Of a stretch of DNA of 64,000 nucleotides, positions 6,893 through 16,189 are shown piece by piece; position 1 is the first letter of the stretch; each line of letters begins with the position of its first letter. This stretch comes from Larkinella arboricola. GTDB taxonomy: Bacteria > Bacteroidota > Bacteroidia > Cytophagales > Spirosomataceae. The stretch is from positions 310,001 to 374,000 of the forward strand of contig NZ_QLMC01000001.1 in assembly GCF_003259745.1 (NCBI RefSeq). Direction: 5' to 3'. The notes under the pieces were generated by a model. It saw nothing but the letters and a program-made list of their open reading frames with translations. It had not been told where the DNA came from and did no database searches. A program made the position numbers and the translations under genes.

Positions 6893-8431
6893 ATGCGCTG
6901 TCCTTACCGGCTTCTTTTTAGTTTCTTGCTCTTTCTCCGGATAACGGGAGTTGTCAGTGCCCAAACTCCTCCCAAACGCGAATTTCGGGCGGTTTGGATT
7001 GCAACAGTCGATAACATTGATTGGCCAAGCGTGCGGGGTCTATCGTCCGATAATCAGCGGGCGGAGTTTATTAATCTACTTGATCAGCACCAGCGGGCGG
7101 GCATCAATGCCGTAGTCGTACAGATTCGGGCGGCTGCTGATGCGTTCTATGCCAAAGGTTCGGAACCCTGGTCGTTCTGGCTGACGGGGCAGCAGGGCCG
7201 TGCGCCGGAGCCGTTCTACGATCCGCTGGAGTTTATGATCCGGGAAGCCCACGACCGCGGCATGGAATTTCACGCCTGGTTTAACCTCGACCGCGCCACG
7301 TTTAGTAAACTATCCAGTGTAACCCCTGATCACATCAGCAATCTTCGGCCGGAATGGATGCTGCACTATGGTGGCCGCAAACTTTTTAACCTGGGGTTGC
7401 CCGAAGTGCGCAATTATGTAACCGGCGTTGTTACCAATATTATCCGGAATTATGACGTGGACGGTATTCACTTCGACGACTACTTTTATCCGTACGGTAT
7501 TGCCGGGCAGGTGGTTCGGGATGAGGTGACGTTCAAAACCTACGGCAACGGTATGAACCGGGATAACTGGCGCCGGGAAAACGTCAATCAACTGATTCGC
7601 CAATTACACGATTCGATTCAGACCATCAAACCGTATGTGAAATTTGGCGTGAGTCCGTTCGGGGTCTGGAAAAACCGTAGCCAGGATCCGGATGGGTCGG
7701 AAACAACGGGGGGCCTGACATCGTATTTTGATTTATACGCCGATACGCGCAAGTGGATTCGGGAAGGCTGGATTGATTACATCGCCCCGCAGGTCTATTT
7801 CAGTACGGATTTTCAGAAAGTACCGTATCGATTGCTGGTCGATTGGTGGGTCAAAAACGGTTTTAATCGGCATCTCTACATTGGACAGGGTGCGTTTCGA
7901 ATCAACCGCTCAACTCCCCGCGACCGGGCCTGGAACGACCCGAACGAAATGTCAACCCAGCTAATCTACAACCGGCAGTTTAGTCAGATTCACGGCAGTA
8001 TTTTCTTTAGTTCCAAATCGCTGACGGCTAACCTCAATGGGGTGCGGGATACACTGCTGACGAATTTTTATCGCTATCCGGCCCTCATACCGCCGATGCC
8101 CTGGAAAGATCCTGAGCCACCGCTTTCGCCGAAAGATTTGAAGGCCACGCCAACGCCAGAGGGAGTGGAGCTGTTCTGGCAGGAACCCGCCCCCGCACCG
8201 GATGGCGATAAGGCCCAATATTACGTTGTGTACCGTTTTGACCGGAAAGATAAGATATCAATGGACGACCCAACCCATATCGTCGCCATTTGCGTGGGAG
8301 AACATACAACCCGCTTCATCGACCGCACAGCCGAGCCGGATAAACGGTATGTGTATGCCGTTAGCTCTTTTGACCGGCTGCATAACGAAAGCGTTCCTAT
8401 TCAGGTCCATGTCCGGGTGCCGGAGCAGTGA
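6893..8431 (+). CDS. Secreted GHL10 (DUF187) glycoside-hydrolase-like protein with a C-terminal FN3-like domain
   Basis: With the ATG at 6893 the product is 512 residues and starts with a signal peptide ending near VVSA. The block KREFRAVWIATVDNIDWPS and the TIM-barrel that follows (to about residue 370) are characteristic of the GHL10/YngK family, thought to act on glycans; VDGIHFDDYFYP is a conserved acidic segment of the barrel. A fibronectin-III-like domain follows (about 400-510). In-frame TTG codons at 6872 and 6875 are rejected because they overlap the likely transcription start region. The substrate is unknown; peptidoglycan or polysaccharide is possible. Confidence 0.88.
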   Translation: MRCPYRLLFSFLLFLRITGVVSAQTPPKREFRAVWIATVDNIDWPSVRGLSSDNQRAEFINLLDQHQRAGINAVVVQIRAAADAFYAKGSEPWSFWLTGQQGRAPEPFYDPLEFMIREAHDRGMEFHAWFNLDRATFSKLSSVTPDHISNLRPEWMLHYGGRKLFNLGLPEVRNYVTGVVTNIIRNYDVDGIHFDDYFYPYGIAGQVVRDEVTFKTYGNGMNRDNWRRENVNQLIRQLHDSIQTIKPYVKFGVSPFGVWKNRSQDPDGSETTGGLTSYFDLYADTRKWIREGWIDYIAPQVYFSTDFQKVPYRLLVDWWVKNGFNRHLYIGQGAFRINRSTPRDRAWNDPNEMSTQLIYNRQFSQIHGSIFFSSKSLTANLNGVRDTLLTNFYRYPALIPPMPWKDPEPPLSPKDLKATPTPEGVELFWQEPAPAPDGDKAQYYVVYRFDRKDKISMDDPTHIVAICVGEHTTRFIDRTAEPDKRYVYAVSSFDRLHNESVPIQVHVRVPEQ

Positions 8432-8433
8432 TA

Positions 8434-8511
8434 AAAGACAAGAGAGGTTAGACAGAAGACAATAGACTTTAGTATAAGTCTTTCATCTCTTGTCTAACCT
8501 CTCTTGTCTTT
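8434..8511. terminator. Long perfect inverted repeat between convergent genes
   Basis: Arms of 21 bases (8434-8454 and 8491-8511) are perfectly complementary, with a purine-only bias on one side. They lie three bases after the GHL10 stop and seven bases before the epimerase stop. It is probably a bidirectional terminator and the clearest member of the purine-arm hairpin family. Confidence 0.7.
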
Positions 8512-8517
8512 ATACTC

Positions 8518-9360
8518 TTACACCGTCTTTAAAAAAGCGAGTCCTTTTACGGCAATGTCTTCACCGGAAGATTCGATGTCGCGCCAGATGGCTGCGGCTT
8601 TGGCAATAGCTTTTACGTCGGGTGTAAACGATTCGATCACCAACTGACCTTTAAAATCAATGTCTTTCAGCGCCTGCCGGATGGAATCCCAGTCGATGTG
8701 GTCATTGCCGGGAATACCCCGGTCGCAGCCGCAGGTGTGCAGCAGTTCCAGCCGCGATCCGGCTTTACGAATGGCGTCGGCCTGAGACTTCTGTTCGATG
8801 TTCATGTGGAACGTATCCAGGTGCAGCCGGACCGCATCGTTGCCCACCAGATCGGCCAGTTCAATCGCCTGATCGACGGTATTGATGAAGTCGGTTTCGA
8901 AGCGGTTCAGCGGTTCGAGGGCAATTTTCAAGCCTTTGCTGGCAGCGTAGTCGGCCAGTTCTTTTAAGTTCTTGACAACGGCTTTCTGTTGTTCGGCATA
9001 AACGTCTTTGGGGGTTGCTTCGGCCCGGCCAACGCTCGAATACAGCGGGCCAACCAGCATTTCAGCTCCAATTATCTCCATTACATCCAGCAGGCCTTTC
9101 AGGTACGTCATGGCATTTTGCTGCTGTTCTTCATCGCCCCGGAAGTCGCGGTCGAGACTCATGGCTGCGCAAACCGTCTTACAGCCCAGCTTGGCATCAG
9201 CCAGGGCTTGTTTAACCACCTGCGGATCAATGTTCGCGGGATCTTCCAGCCCGATCTCTACGGTATCGAAACCCCATTCAGCAAATTTTGAAAACCACTT
9301 CACACTCTCGTTCGTGAAGGGCGACGTAAACAGAAACGTGTTAATCCCGATGGTGTACAT
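8518..9360 (-). CDS. Sugar epimerase of the D-tagatose/D-psicose 3-epimerase type
   Basis: This 280-residue protein is a xylose-isomerase-like TIM barrel. The likely metal and catalytic residues are E149 (IALEPLNRFETDFIN), D182 (HLDTFHMN), H208 (LLHTCGCDRG) and E243 (VIESFTP), the four-ligand arrangement of ketose 3-epimerases. It would interconvert ketoses such as tagatose/sorbose or psicose/fructose, or an uncharacterised ketose. It stands alone, convergent with the GHL10 gene. Confidence 0.85.
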   Translation of the reverse strand: MYTIGINTFLFTSPFTNESVKWFSKFAEWGFDTVEIGLEDPANIDPQVVKQALADAKLGCKTVCAAMSLDRDFRGDEEQQQNAMTYLKGLLDVMEIIGAEMLVGPLYSSVGRAEATPKDVYAEQQKAVVKNLKELADYAASKGLKIALEPLNRFETDFINTVDQAIELADLVGNDAVRLHLDTFHMNIEQKSQADAIRKAGSRLELLHTCGCDRGIPGNDHIDWDSIRQALKDIDFKGQLVIESFTPDVKAIAKAAAIWRDIESSGEDIAVKGLAFLKTV

Positions 9361-9520
9361 GCGTATAGATTGTGTTAAGTCCAGTCTTGGCTGCGGCAGT
9401 TTTTTTACTCTACTCGTTAAAAGGAACCGCTCGCAGCTTGTGCTTTCCGAGGAAACAAAGAACCCTGACCCGACTTTTTACTGCCAGGGGGTGACATTTA
9501 TGAAGTTTTCCTACCGAATT

Positions 9521-10762
9521 TCAGGAGCCAAACCGCTGACCCACTTCCGCCATTACCTCATCTACAGGCCGGGCCGCCGGAAAGAAGGAAACAATTTTGA
9601 GGAGAATGCCTTCTACCACCGCATCGGGGCAGGAGGCTCCACACGTCAGCAAAACCGTTACCGGTTCGTGATCGGGCAGAAAATGTTCCGTGACAACCTC
9701 CTCTTTGGTGTGAATAGCGAAGTGCCGAATCAACTCCCGCGACAAAATCTTCTGCTCGGTTTCAATAAAGTACGTCGGTAGTTTCACCTGGCATAATTCC
9801 ACCAGGTGCAGGGTGTTGGAACTGTTGTAACCACCGGCCACCAGGGCAAAATCGGCGGGGTTTTTCAGCAGGGCGTAGGTCGAATCCTGGTTATCGTTGG
9901 TTGCGTAGCAAAGGGTGTCGCGGGTGTTGGCGAAACGCGTTTCCACTTCGTCCGGCATGAGGTGGTGATGCCGGATCATGACGGTTTTCAGGAAGTCGGC
10001 AATCTGCTGCGTATCCGACGCAAGCATGGTCGTCTGGTTTACGACGCCGATGCGCTGCAAATCGCGTTCAGGATCGAAACCTTCCGAAAACTGCCCTTTA
10101 AATTCTGTATAAAACGGCTCTTTGGCCGACTCGCCGGTAAGGTAAGTAGCCAGACGCTGCGCCTGGGCCATATCTTTTACCACCACGGTTGGGGCCGACT
10201 CCTTGCTGTGCGAAAACGTAGCCCGGGTTTCTTCATGCGACGGTTTGCCGTGAACCACCACGGTATAATCCTTCTGACCAATCTGCGTGGCTTTGTTCCA
10301 GACCTTTTCGACGAAGGGGCAGGTCGTATCGTACTGTTCGACGTTTAAACCGATTTCGGCCAGTTTCTGCTGAATCTCGATGGTGGTTCCAAAAGCCGGA
10401 ATCACGACCACATCGTCGGGCCGCAACTCCTCCCACGGAACGATTTGCTTACCCGACGTTTCCATCAGAAACCGAACCCCACGTTCCTGCAAATCCCGGT
10501 TTACATCCGGGTTATGGATCATTTCACTCAGGAGGAAAATGCGTTTGTCGGGATTTTCGGAGATGGCTTTGTAGGCAATCTCAATGGCGTTTTCAACCCC
10601 GTAGCAAAAACCAAAATGCCGGGCGACCAAAAACCGGACCGGACCAAAATCAAGCAGTGTGGGCGTAAAATCCCGTTTGAGTTTATCACGCTTCCGCCGA
10701 AGTTCTTTCAGCGGACTGATGATGTGGCTACGGTAATACTCCGGAATATTGAAGGATTTCAT
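9521..10762 (-). CDS. ispH: 4-hydroxy-3-methylbut-2-enyl diphosphate reductase, long form
   Basis: This iron-sulfur enzyme makes IPP and DMAPP in the last step of the MEP isoprenoid pathway. At 413 residues it is the long cyanobacteria/plant-like form; E. coli IspH is about 316. The three cluster-binding Cys are visible at C53 (HFGFCYGVENA), C148 (YDTTCPFVEKVW) and C285 (DTLCYATNDNQ), and the C-terminal GASCPD motif is present. The roughly 40-residue N-terminal extension is basic. It stands alone on the minus strand with a promoter very close to its start. Confidence 0.95.
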   Translation of the reverse strand: MKSFNIPEYYRSHIISPLKELRRKRDKLKRDFTPTLLDFGPVRFLVARHFGFCYGVENAIEIAYKAISENPDKRIFLLSEMIHNPDVNRDLQERGVRFLMETSGKQIVPWEELRPDDVVVIPAFGTTIEIQQKLAEIGLNVEQYDTTCPFVEKVWNKATQIGQKDYTVVVHGKPSHEETRATFSHSKESAPTVVVKDMAQAQRLATYLTGESAKEPFYTEFKGQFSEGFDPERDLQRIGVVNQTTMLASDTQQIADFLKTVMIRHHHLMPDEVETRFANTRDTLCYATNDNQDSTYALLKNPADFALVAGGYNSSNTLHLVELCQVKLPTYFIETEQKILSRELIRHFAIHTKEEVVTEHFLPDHEPVTVLLTCGASCPDAVVEGILLKIVSFFPAARPVDEVMAEVGQRFGS

Positions 10763-10766
10763 TGAG

Positions 10767-10797
10767 CAAAATTAAACGGACTTCCTTTGTAGAACAA
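10767..10797 (-). promoter_or_regulatory. Promoter of ispH abutting the start codon
   Basis: On the minus strand TTG (10795-10797) and TAATTTTG (10767-10774) have a 20-base spacing. The -7 element ends four bases before the ispH ATG, predicting a leaderless or near-leaderless transcript. Confidence 0.55.
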
Positions 10798-10836
10798 TGG
10801 ACAGAAGGGCTTCGTTCGGTAAAATACCGTTGTTGT

Positions 10837-12363
10837 TCAGGAGAAGGTGGTTAACCGGCCCAGAATATCATCGAGGTATTCCCGGCTGTTGCTCAGGCGC
10901 GGCACTTTATGCTGTCCACCCAGTTTACCACGGGTTTTCATCCATTCATAAAACGTCCCGCGTGGAACGGCATGGACGATGGGGGGCTGCAACACCATAT
11001 CGTTATACCGTTTGGCGTCGTAATCGGAATTTACGTGCCGGAGCGTCTGATCAAGTGTAGTGCAGAAGGCCGCGAAGTTATCCGGTTCGCTGGAAAACTC
11101 GATGATCCATTCGTGGCAGCCGTTGGTTCCGCTGCCCATGTACACCGGCCCGGCGGTATAGTCGCTTACGGTGGCGCCGGTTGCTTCACAAGCCCGCGTA
11201 ATGGCCGTTTCAGCATTTTCAATGATTACTTCCTCGCCGAATGCATTGATGAAATGCTTGGTTCGTCCGCTTACGCGCAACCGGAATGGATAGCATGAGG
11301 TAAACCGGACGGTATCGCCAATCCGGTAGCGCCACAGCCCGCCATTTGTTGAGATAACGAGGGCATAATTTTTATTTAGTTCCACCTCCTCGATGGTGAG
11401 TGCTTTCGGGAACGGCTTATCGGCTTCTTCGATGGGTACAAACTCGTAAAATATACCGTAATCCAGCATAAGCAGCATTTCGCCAACCCGTTTCAGGTCG
11501 TCCTGAATGGCGAAAAAGCCCTCCGATGCGTTGTAGATTTCGAGGTAGTTGATGTTGGCCGACGGGAAAACTTCGTTGGCAAACAATTCCCGATAAGGCT
11601 GGAACGCCACCGCTCCGTGGATAAAGACCTCAAAATTCGGCCATACCTCCAGAATGTTTTGTTTGCCCGTTAAGGCCAGAACTTTTTCCAGCAGCACCAG
11701 CGCCCAGGTTGGCACGCCCAGGATGCTCGTCACATTCTCGCGGGAGGTGATTTCGGCCATCCGGTCAATTTTAGCCTCCCATTTATCCATGAGCGCCACC
11801 TCGATGGCCGGTGTCCGGATATACTGCGCCCAGGAAGGCAGATTTTTCATGACAACCGCCGATACGTCGCCTGCAAAACCGTGCTGGCTATACGGGTTTT
11901 CGTGTAAGCTGCCGCCAATCGACAACCCCTTGCCTTCAAAGGCTTTGCTTTCCGGGCGGTTGGCGATGTAGAGCGCCATCATATCTTTCCCGCCTTTGAA
12001 ATGGCTTTCGTCCAGCGATTCCTGCGAGATGGGAATAAACTTACTACGGGCGTTGGTGGTGCCCGACGACTTGGAAAACCAGTGAATACGGGAGGGCCAG
12101 AGCAGTTTTTGCTCGCCTTTCATCGTGCGTTCAATGTAGGGAAACAGATCCTCGTACGACGAAACCGGTACGCGCTCCTGAAAGTCACGCACACTACGAA
12201 TTGAATCGTACCGGTGCTGCTGCCCCCAGTGGGTATGCCGCCCTTTGCTGATCAATTGTTGAAAAACGCGCTGCTGCATTTCACCGGGCCGCGCCATCAT
12301 CGCTTCGATGCGTGGTACACGTCGTTGCAGCAGCCATTTCAGTGTCGTATTCAGCAGGGTCAT
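10837..12363 (-). CDS. GH3-family (auxin-responsive promoter-like) acyl-adenylating protein
   Basis: This 508-residue protein belongs to the GH3 superfamily, adenylate-forming enzymes that in plants join amino acids to hormones. The ATP-binding motif SSGTT is at about 99-103 (WFSKSSGTTNARSKFIPIS), and the YNASEGFFAIQ and GLWRYRIGDTVRF blocks are intact. Bacterial members are widespread in Bacteroidota with unknown substrates. It has no operon partner: ispH lies downstream on the same strand after 74 bases and the penicillin-acylase gene diverges upstream. Confidence 0.92.
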   Translation of the reverse strand: MTLLNTTLKWLLQRRVPRIEAMMARPGEMQQRVFQQLISKGRHTHWGQQHRYDSIRSVRDFQERVPVSSYEDLFPYIERTMKGEQKLLWPSRIHWFSKSSGTTNARSKFIPISQESLDESHFKGGKDMMALYIANRPESKAFEGKGLSIGGSLHENPYSQHGFAGDVSAVVMKNLPSWAQYIRTPAIEVALMDKWEAKIDRMAEITSRENVTSILGVPTWALVLLEKVLALTGKQNILEVWPNFEVFIHGAVAFQPYRELFANEVFPSANINYLEIYNASEGFFAIQDDLKRVGEMLLMLDYGIFYEFVPIEEADKPFPKALTIEEVELNKNYALVISTNGGLWRYRIGDTVRFTSCYPFRLRVSGRTKHFINAFGEEVIIENAETAITRACEATGATVSDYTAGPVYMGSGTNGCHEWIIEFSSEPDNFAAFCTTLDQTLRHVNSDYDAKRYNDMVLQPPIVHAVPRGTFYEWMKTRGKLGGQHKVPRLSNSREYLDDILGRLTTFS

Positions 12364-12385
12364 ACGAGGAGAGCTAAATCCAGGT

Positions 12386-12393
12386 CAAACTTA
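12386..12393 (-). promoter_or_regulatory. -7 promoter element for the GH3-family gene
   Basis: CAAACTTA is a perfect minus-strand TAnnTTTG, about 23 bases upstream of the start codon. No -33 TTG is seen. Confidence 0.45.
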
Positions 12394-12576
12394 CTAAAAA
12401 TGTTGTATTTAGAAGAGGCTTTGTTTCATAACCTGAGGAACAACGATATTGTTCGTTGACATTATTTTCCGTAAAAATGAAAAATAATACCATTCTAATG
12501 CTTTTTGTGCCTAAAATTGGTATAAAAGCGAGAATAAATTTTCTTTGTAAAAGTCCCGAAAACCACTGATGCCAAT

Positions 12577-15012
12577 ATGAAAATAGCAATAGCCTTTCTT
12601 TGTTGTCTCATTTCTATTGGGTTAACGGTTTCGTTGAATCGGCAGTGGGGGGTTGTTCCGGCGTTTGGGCGGTTGCTCAGTCCGTTTGAAGGCTTCTGGC
12701 AAAACGCTGAAACGAAAGATGCCGCTTCCGAACAACATATATCAATTAAAGGTACGCGGGACGAGGTGACGGTTTTGTTCGATGACCTGCACGTACCGCA
12801 TATTTTCGCCCGGAACGATTACGATGCTTATTTTGCCCAGGGCTACGTAACGGCCCAAGACCGGCTGTGGCAAATGGAGTTTCAGACCCACGCAGCCGCC
12901 GGACGTCTGTCGGAGGTGATTGGGGAACGTGCTCTCGAACTCGACCGCGATAAACGACGCCTTGGCATGGCGTATGGGGCCGAGAAATCACTGGCCGGAA
13001 TGCTGGCTGATTCTGCAACCCGGTTAGTGCTGGAAGCGTACACGGCGGGCATTAACGCCTACATCGCCCAATTGAAACCGGCTCGTTACCCCATCGAATA
13101 CAAGTTGCTGGGTTATGCACCCGAACCGTGGACACCGCTAAAATGCGCTTTTCTTCTCAAACAAATGACACAGACCCTGGCCGCCGGGGCCGACGATCTG
13201 CTGATGACCAACGTACGTCAGAAGCTGGGGGCGGAGCTGACGGCTAATTTGTTTCCCGACTATCCTTTTAAAGAGGACCCCATTATTCCGGTCGGTACGC
13301 GCTGGGATTTTAAACCCGTTAAAATACCGTCGATGCCTGCCAGCACGGAAACAGACAGCAGCTTTGCTTTGAACTGGCCCCGGCACGATCCGGCCATCGG
13401 CAGCAACAACTGGGCTGTAGGGCCGGAGAAATCAGCGACCGGCTATCCGATTCTGGCAAATGACCCGCACCTGACGCTTAGTTTGCCTTCTATCTGGTAT
13501 CAGATTCAACTGGTTACGCCTACTTTAAACGTTTACGGCGTTTCGTTGCCGGGTGCGCCGGGAGTTGTTATCGGTTTTAATAAAGAGGTCGCCTGGGGCG
13601 TTACCAACGTCGGGGCCGATGTGCTGGACTTTTACAGAATCCGGTTTCGGGATAACCGGCAACAGGAATACTGGCACGATGACAAGTGGAAACCCGTTCG
13701 TCGGCGCATTGAACGCATCAAAGTGAAAGGACAGCCCGATGTAGTGGATACAGTTTTGTATACCCACCACGGTCCGGTGGCGTATCTGCCGGACGAAAAA
13801 CCGTTTCTGGCCAACATTCCCACGGGATACGCCGTGCGCTGGATTGCCCACGAAGTAGACAATGGGTTGAAAACGTTTTATCTGCTGAACCGCGCCAAAA
13901 CCTACGACGATTACGTAACGGCTTTGTCGTTTTACGCGGCTCCAGCCCAGAATTTTGTTTTTGCCAATGCCGCCAAAGATATTGCGATATCGCCCAACGG
14001 ACGGTTTCCGCTCAAATGGCGTGCTCAGGGCAAGTTTCTGCTGGATGGTACCAAAGCCGCCAACGACTGGCAGGGCTGGATTCCGGCCGGGCATAATCCG
14101 CGCGTTAAAAATCCGCCGAGGGGTTTTGTCAGTTCGGCCAACCAGTTTTCTACCGACCCTACTTATCCTTATTATATTAATTGGGAGTTTGAAACGCCCG
14201 ACCGGGGAATGCGCATCAATCAGCGGCTGGCCGCCATGCAACGGGTAACGGTGGATAGTATGCGTCGGTTGCAAAACGATGTATACAACCACCAGGCATC
14301 CACGTTTCTGCCCGTTTTGCTGCCCCGCATTCGTGAAAATGACCTGTCGGAAAATCAGAAGCGGGCGCTCCAAACCGTTCGTCAATGGAATTACCAGCAG
14401 GATACGGCCACGGTTGCGGGTACTATCTTTATGGAATGGATGGGGCATCTGGAGCGCGCTATCTGGGGTGACGACCTTCCGGAAAGCCCCGGAAGGCCCA
14501 TGCGGTTTCCGAATGCCAGCCGAACCCTGCAATTGCTCTCCGAGGAGCCTGACTCCCGGTGGTTTGATGATGTTCGGACGGCAAACCGCCACGAAACAAT
14601 TCAGGATGCCGTGACAGTCAGTTTTCAGCATACGGTTGATTCACTGGCGAAGCAGCACGGTCCGCTGGGAAAAACCTGGGCGTGGGCCGACCATAAAAAG
14701 ACGGGAGTACGGCACCTGATTCCCGGTCTGGACGCGTTCAGTGCCCTGAATGTTCAGGTTGGTGGAGGAAGCGGTATTGTCAATGCGGCTGGTCGGCGGG
14801 CCGGGCCGTCGTGGCGGATGGTAGTGCAAACGGGTCCGCAGGTCCGGGCCTACGGGGTGCTGCCCGGGGGCCAGTCCGGCAATCCGGGCAGCCCGTATTA
14901 CCTGAATATGCTCGAAACCTGGCGGAAGGGGGAGTTGTACGAATTGCTGTATCTTCAATCAGTTCCCCAAAAACACCCGCGTATTCAGTCCACGCTTACA
15001 CTCACGCGTTAG
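12577..15012 (+). CDS. Penicillin-acylase family N-terminal nucleophile hydrolase
   Basis: This 811-residue exported protein has an N-terminal hydrophobic signal/anchor (about 1-17). The family is made as a precursor that cuts itself before a Ser, which becomes the nucleophile of the beta chain. That Ser is S276 in IGSNNWAV, followed by the conserved NDPHL block. Substrates in the family are amides such as beta-lactams or acyl-homoserine lactones, so quorum-quenching is possible but not shown. A small membrane protein gene follows after four bases. Confidence 0.93.
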   Translation: MKIAIAFLCCLISIGLTVSLNRQWGVVPAFGRLLSPFEGFWQNAETKDAASEQHISIKGTRDEVTVLFDDLHVPHIFARNDYDAYFAQGYVTAQDRLWQMEFQTHAAAGRLSEVIGERALELDRDKRRLGMAYGAEKSLAGMLADSATRLVLEAYTAGINAYIAQLKPARYPIEYKLLGYAPEPWTPLKCAFLLKQMTQTLAAGADDLLMTNVRQKLGAELTANLFPDYPFKEDPIIPVGTRWDFKPVKIPSMPASTETDSSFALNWPRHDPAIGSNNWAVGPEKSATGYPILANDPHLTLSLPSIWYQIQLVTPTLNVYGVSLPGAPGVVIGFNKEVAWGVTNVGADVLDFYRIRFRDNRQQEYWHDDKWKPVRRRIERIKVKGQPDVVDTVLYTHHGPVAYLPDEKPFLANIPTGYAVRWIAHEVDNGLKTFYLLNRAKTYDDYVTALSFYAAPAQNFVFANAAKDIAISPNGRFPLKWRAQGKFLLDGTKAANDWQGWIPAGHNPRVKNPPRGFVSSANQFSTDPTYPYYINWEFETPDRGMRINQRLAAMQRVTVDSMRRLQNDVYNHQASTFLPVLLPRIRENDLSENQKRALQTVRQWNYQQDTATVAGTIFMEWMGHLERAIWGDDLPESPGRPMRFPNASRTLQLLSEEPDSRWFDDVRTANRHETIQDAVTVSFQHTVDSLAKQHGPLGKTWAWADHKKTGVRHLIPGLDAFSALNVQVGGGSGIVNAAGRRAGPSWRMVVQTGPQVRAYGVLPGGQSGNPGSPYYLNMLETWRKGELYELLYLQSVPQKHPRIQSTLTLTR

Positions 15013-15016
15013 AATT

Positions 15017-15385
15017 ATGCTACCTTTTATAGTAATCGCTTTGTTGAGCGCGGTCCTACAATTTTTTCTGCCCTGGTGGAGCATTGCCGCCGTTGCATTT
15101 GGTGTGTGTTTCTGGCGCAGCCAAACGGGTTGGCGGGCATTCGGTAACGGTTTTCTGGGCGTTGCCGTCATCTGGTTTTTTTATGCGCTGGTTATCCACC
15201 TGCAAACCGACGGTATTTTGACGGCCCGGATGGCCGGTCTTCTTCTTAAAACTCGCTCATCAATCCCCCTGCTTCTGCTGGCCCCCCTGGTAGGCGGTCT
15301 GGTCGGTGGATTCGCCGGTTTGGCGGGTCAGCAGGTAAGAACGGTATTGGCAGCCAACCGTTCATCAACTCTCAAGCGGGTTTGA
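15017..15385 (+). CDS. Small membrane protein of unknown function
   Basis: This 122-residue protein has about four hydrophobic segments (near 1-30, 43-62, 80-105) and a basic C-terminus. I do not recognise a family. Its start lies four bases after the penicillin-acylase stop codon, so the two are co-transcribed and possibly functionally linked. A promoter for the next gene begins right after its stop codon. Confidence 0.7.
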   Translation: MLPFIVIALLSAVLQFFLPWWSIAAVAFGVCFWRSQTGWRAFGNGFLGVAVIWFFYALVIHLQTDGILTARMAGLLLKTRSSIPLLLLAPLVGGLVGGFAGLAGQQVRTVLAANRSSTLKRV

Positions 15386-15386
15386 A

Positions 15387-15416
15387 TTGCGACGTAAGCA
15401 GTAAATCGTACCTTTG
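15387..15416 (+). promoter_or_regulatory. Promoter of the OmpH-like gene
   Basis: TTG (15387-15389) and TACCTTTG (15409-15416) with a 19-base spacing match the Bacteroidota consensus. They lie 33 bases before the GTG start. Confidence 0.75.
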
Positions 15417-15449
15417 TAGAATCATTAAACTATTAATTAACTGTTTCTT

Positions 15450-16049
15450 GTGAAAAACGCATCTCTTGTTTTGAACGCTGTACTGGCGGTAGCTGTAGCG
15501 GTCTTGTATTATTTGCACTTCTCGGAAAAACAAACCGCTGAACCGGCAGCGGCCAGTACAACCAAATCGACACCTGCCCGCAAGACGGTTTATGTGAATG
15601 TGGATTCGTTACTGACCAATTACGAATACTTTAAGGATACCCGGAAAGTTCTCGAAAGCAAACGCTTCCAACTCGATAACGAATTGAACAACAAAGGGCG
15701 CTCTCTGCAAAATGAAGTGGCCTTTTTCCAGCAGCGGGCCCAAACCATGACGATGGAGCAGGGCCGGGCTACCGAAGCAGCTCTACAGAAAAAACAGCAG
15801 GATCTGATGGCCTATCGTGATCGTGTTGTTCAGCAGTTGGCGGAAGAAGAGCAAAAGAAAAACGAGGAGCTGTACAACCAGATTCATGATTATCTGAAAA
15901 AAGTGAATAAGCAGAATCAGTATGATTTTGTAATGGGCTACTCAAAAGGGGGCGGTATTTTGTTTGCGGATAGCACGCTTGATGCTACTAAAGCGGTAAT
16001 TGCCGGTTTAAATAAGGAGTATCAGCAGAAACAGCAACCTAAGAAATAA
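15450..16049 (+). CDS. OmpH/Skp-like periplasmic chaperone
   Basis: This 199-residue protein starts with GTG. It has a signal/anchor segment (about 5-22), a short linker and a long charged coiled-coil (about 60-165) typical of OmpH/Skp chaperones, which hold unfolded outer-membrane proteins in the periplasm. It ends in a Gln/Lys-rich tail. No ATG in the region gives a complete protein, so the GTG start is well supported. It is a single-gene unit with its own promoter and a strong terminator. Confidence 0.85.
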   Translation: MKNASLVLNAVLAVAVAVLYYLHFSEKQTAEPAAASTTKSTPARKTVYVNVDSLLTNYEYFKDTRKVLESKRFQLDNELNNKGRSLQNEVAFFQQRAQTMTMEQGRATEAALQKKQQDLMAYRDRVVQQLAEEEQKKNEELYNQIHDYLKKVNKQNQYDFVMGYSKGGGILFADSTLDATKAVIAGLNKEYQQKQQPKK

Positions 16050-16070
16050 TACGGTTTCTAATACTGTTTT

Positions 16071-16108
16071 CAGGATTCACCGCTCAATGCGGTGAATCCT
16101 GTTTTTTT
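16071..16108 (+). terminator. Strong intrinsic terminator after the OmpH-like gene
   Basis: A 13-base-pair perfect stem (CAGGATTCACCGC/GCGGTGAATCCTG) with a five-base loop is followed by seven T residues. Confidence 0.95.
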
Positions 16109-16155
16109 ATGAACAAGCCAACTCCGGCACAGAATTTGCAAATTGAACGAATTAA

Positions 16156-16184
16156 TTGTTAAGCCAAACAAATAATGATTTTTG
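16156..16184 (+). promoter_or_regulatory. Promoter of the structured RNA
   Basis: TTG (16156-16158) and GATTTTTG (16177-16184, one mismatch to TAnnTTTG) are 18 bases apart, downstream of a strong terminator and upstream of a folded non-coding stretch. Confidence 0.55.
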
Positions 16185-16189
16185 CAGTT

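Noticed and set aside
12440-12470. GAACAA/TTGTTC palindrome as an operator
   Set aside because: A six-base half-site in an AT-rich intergenic region is expected by chance, and no regulator gene is adjacent.
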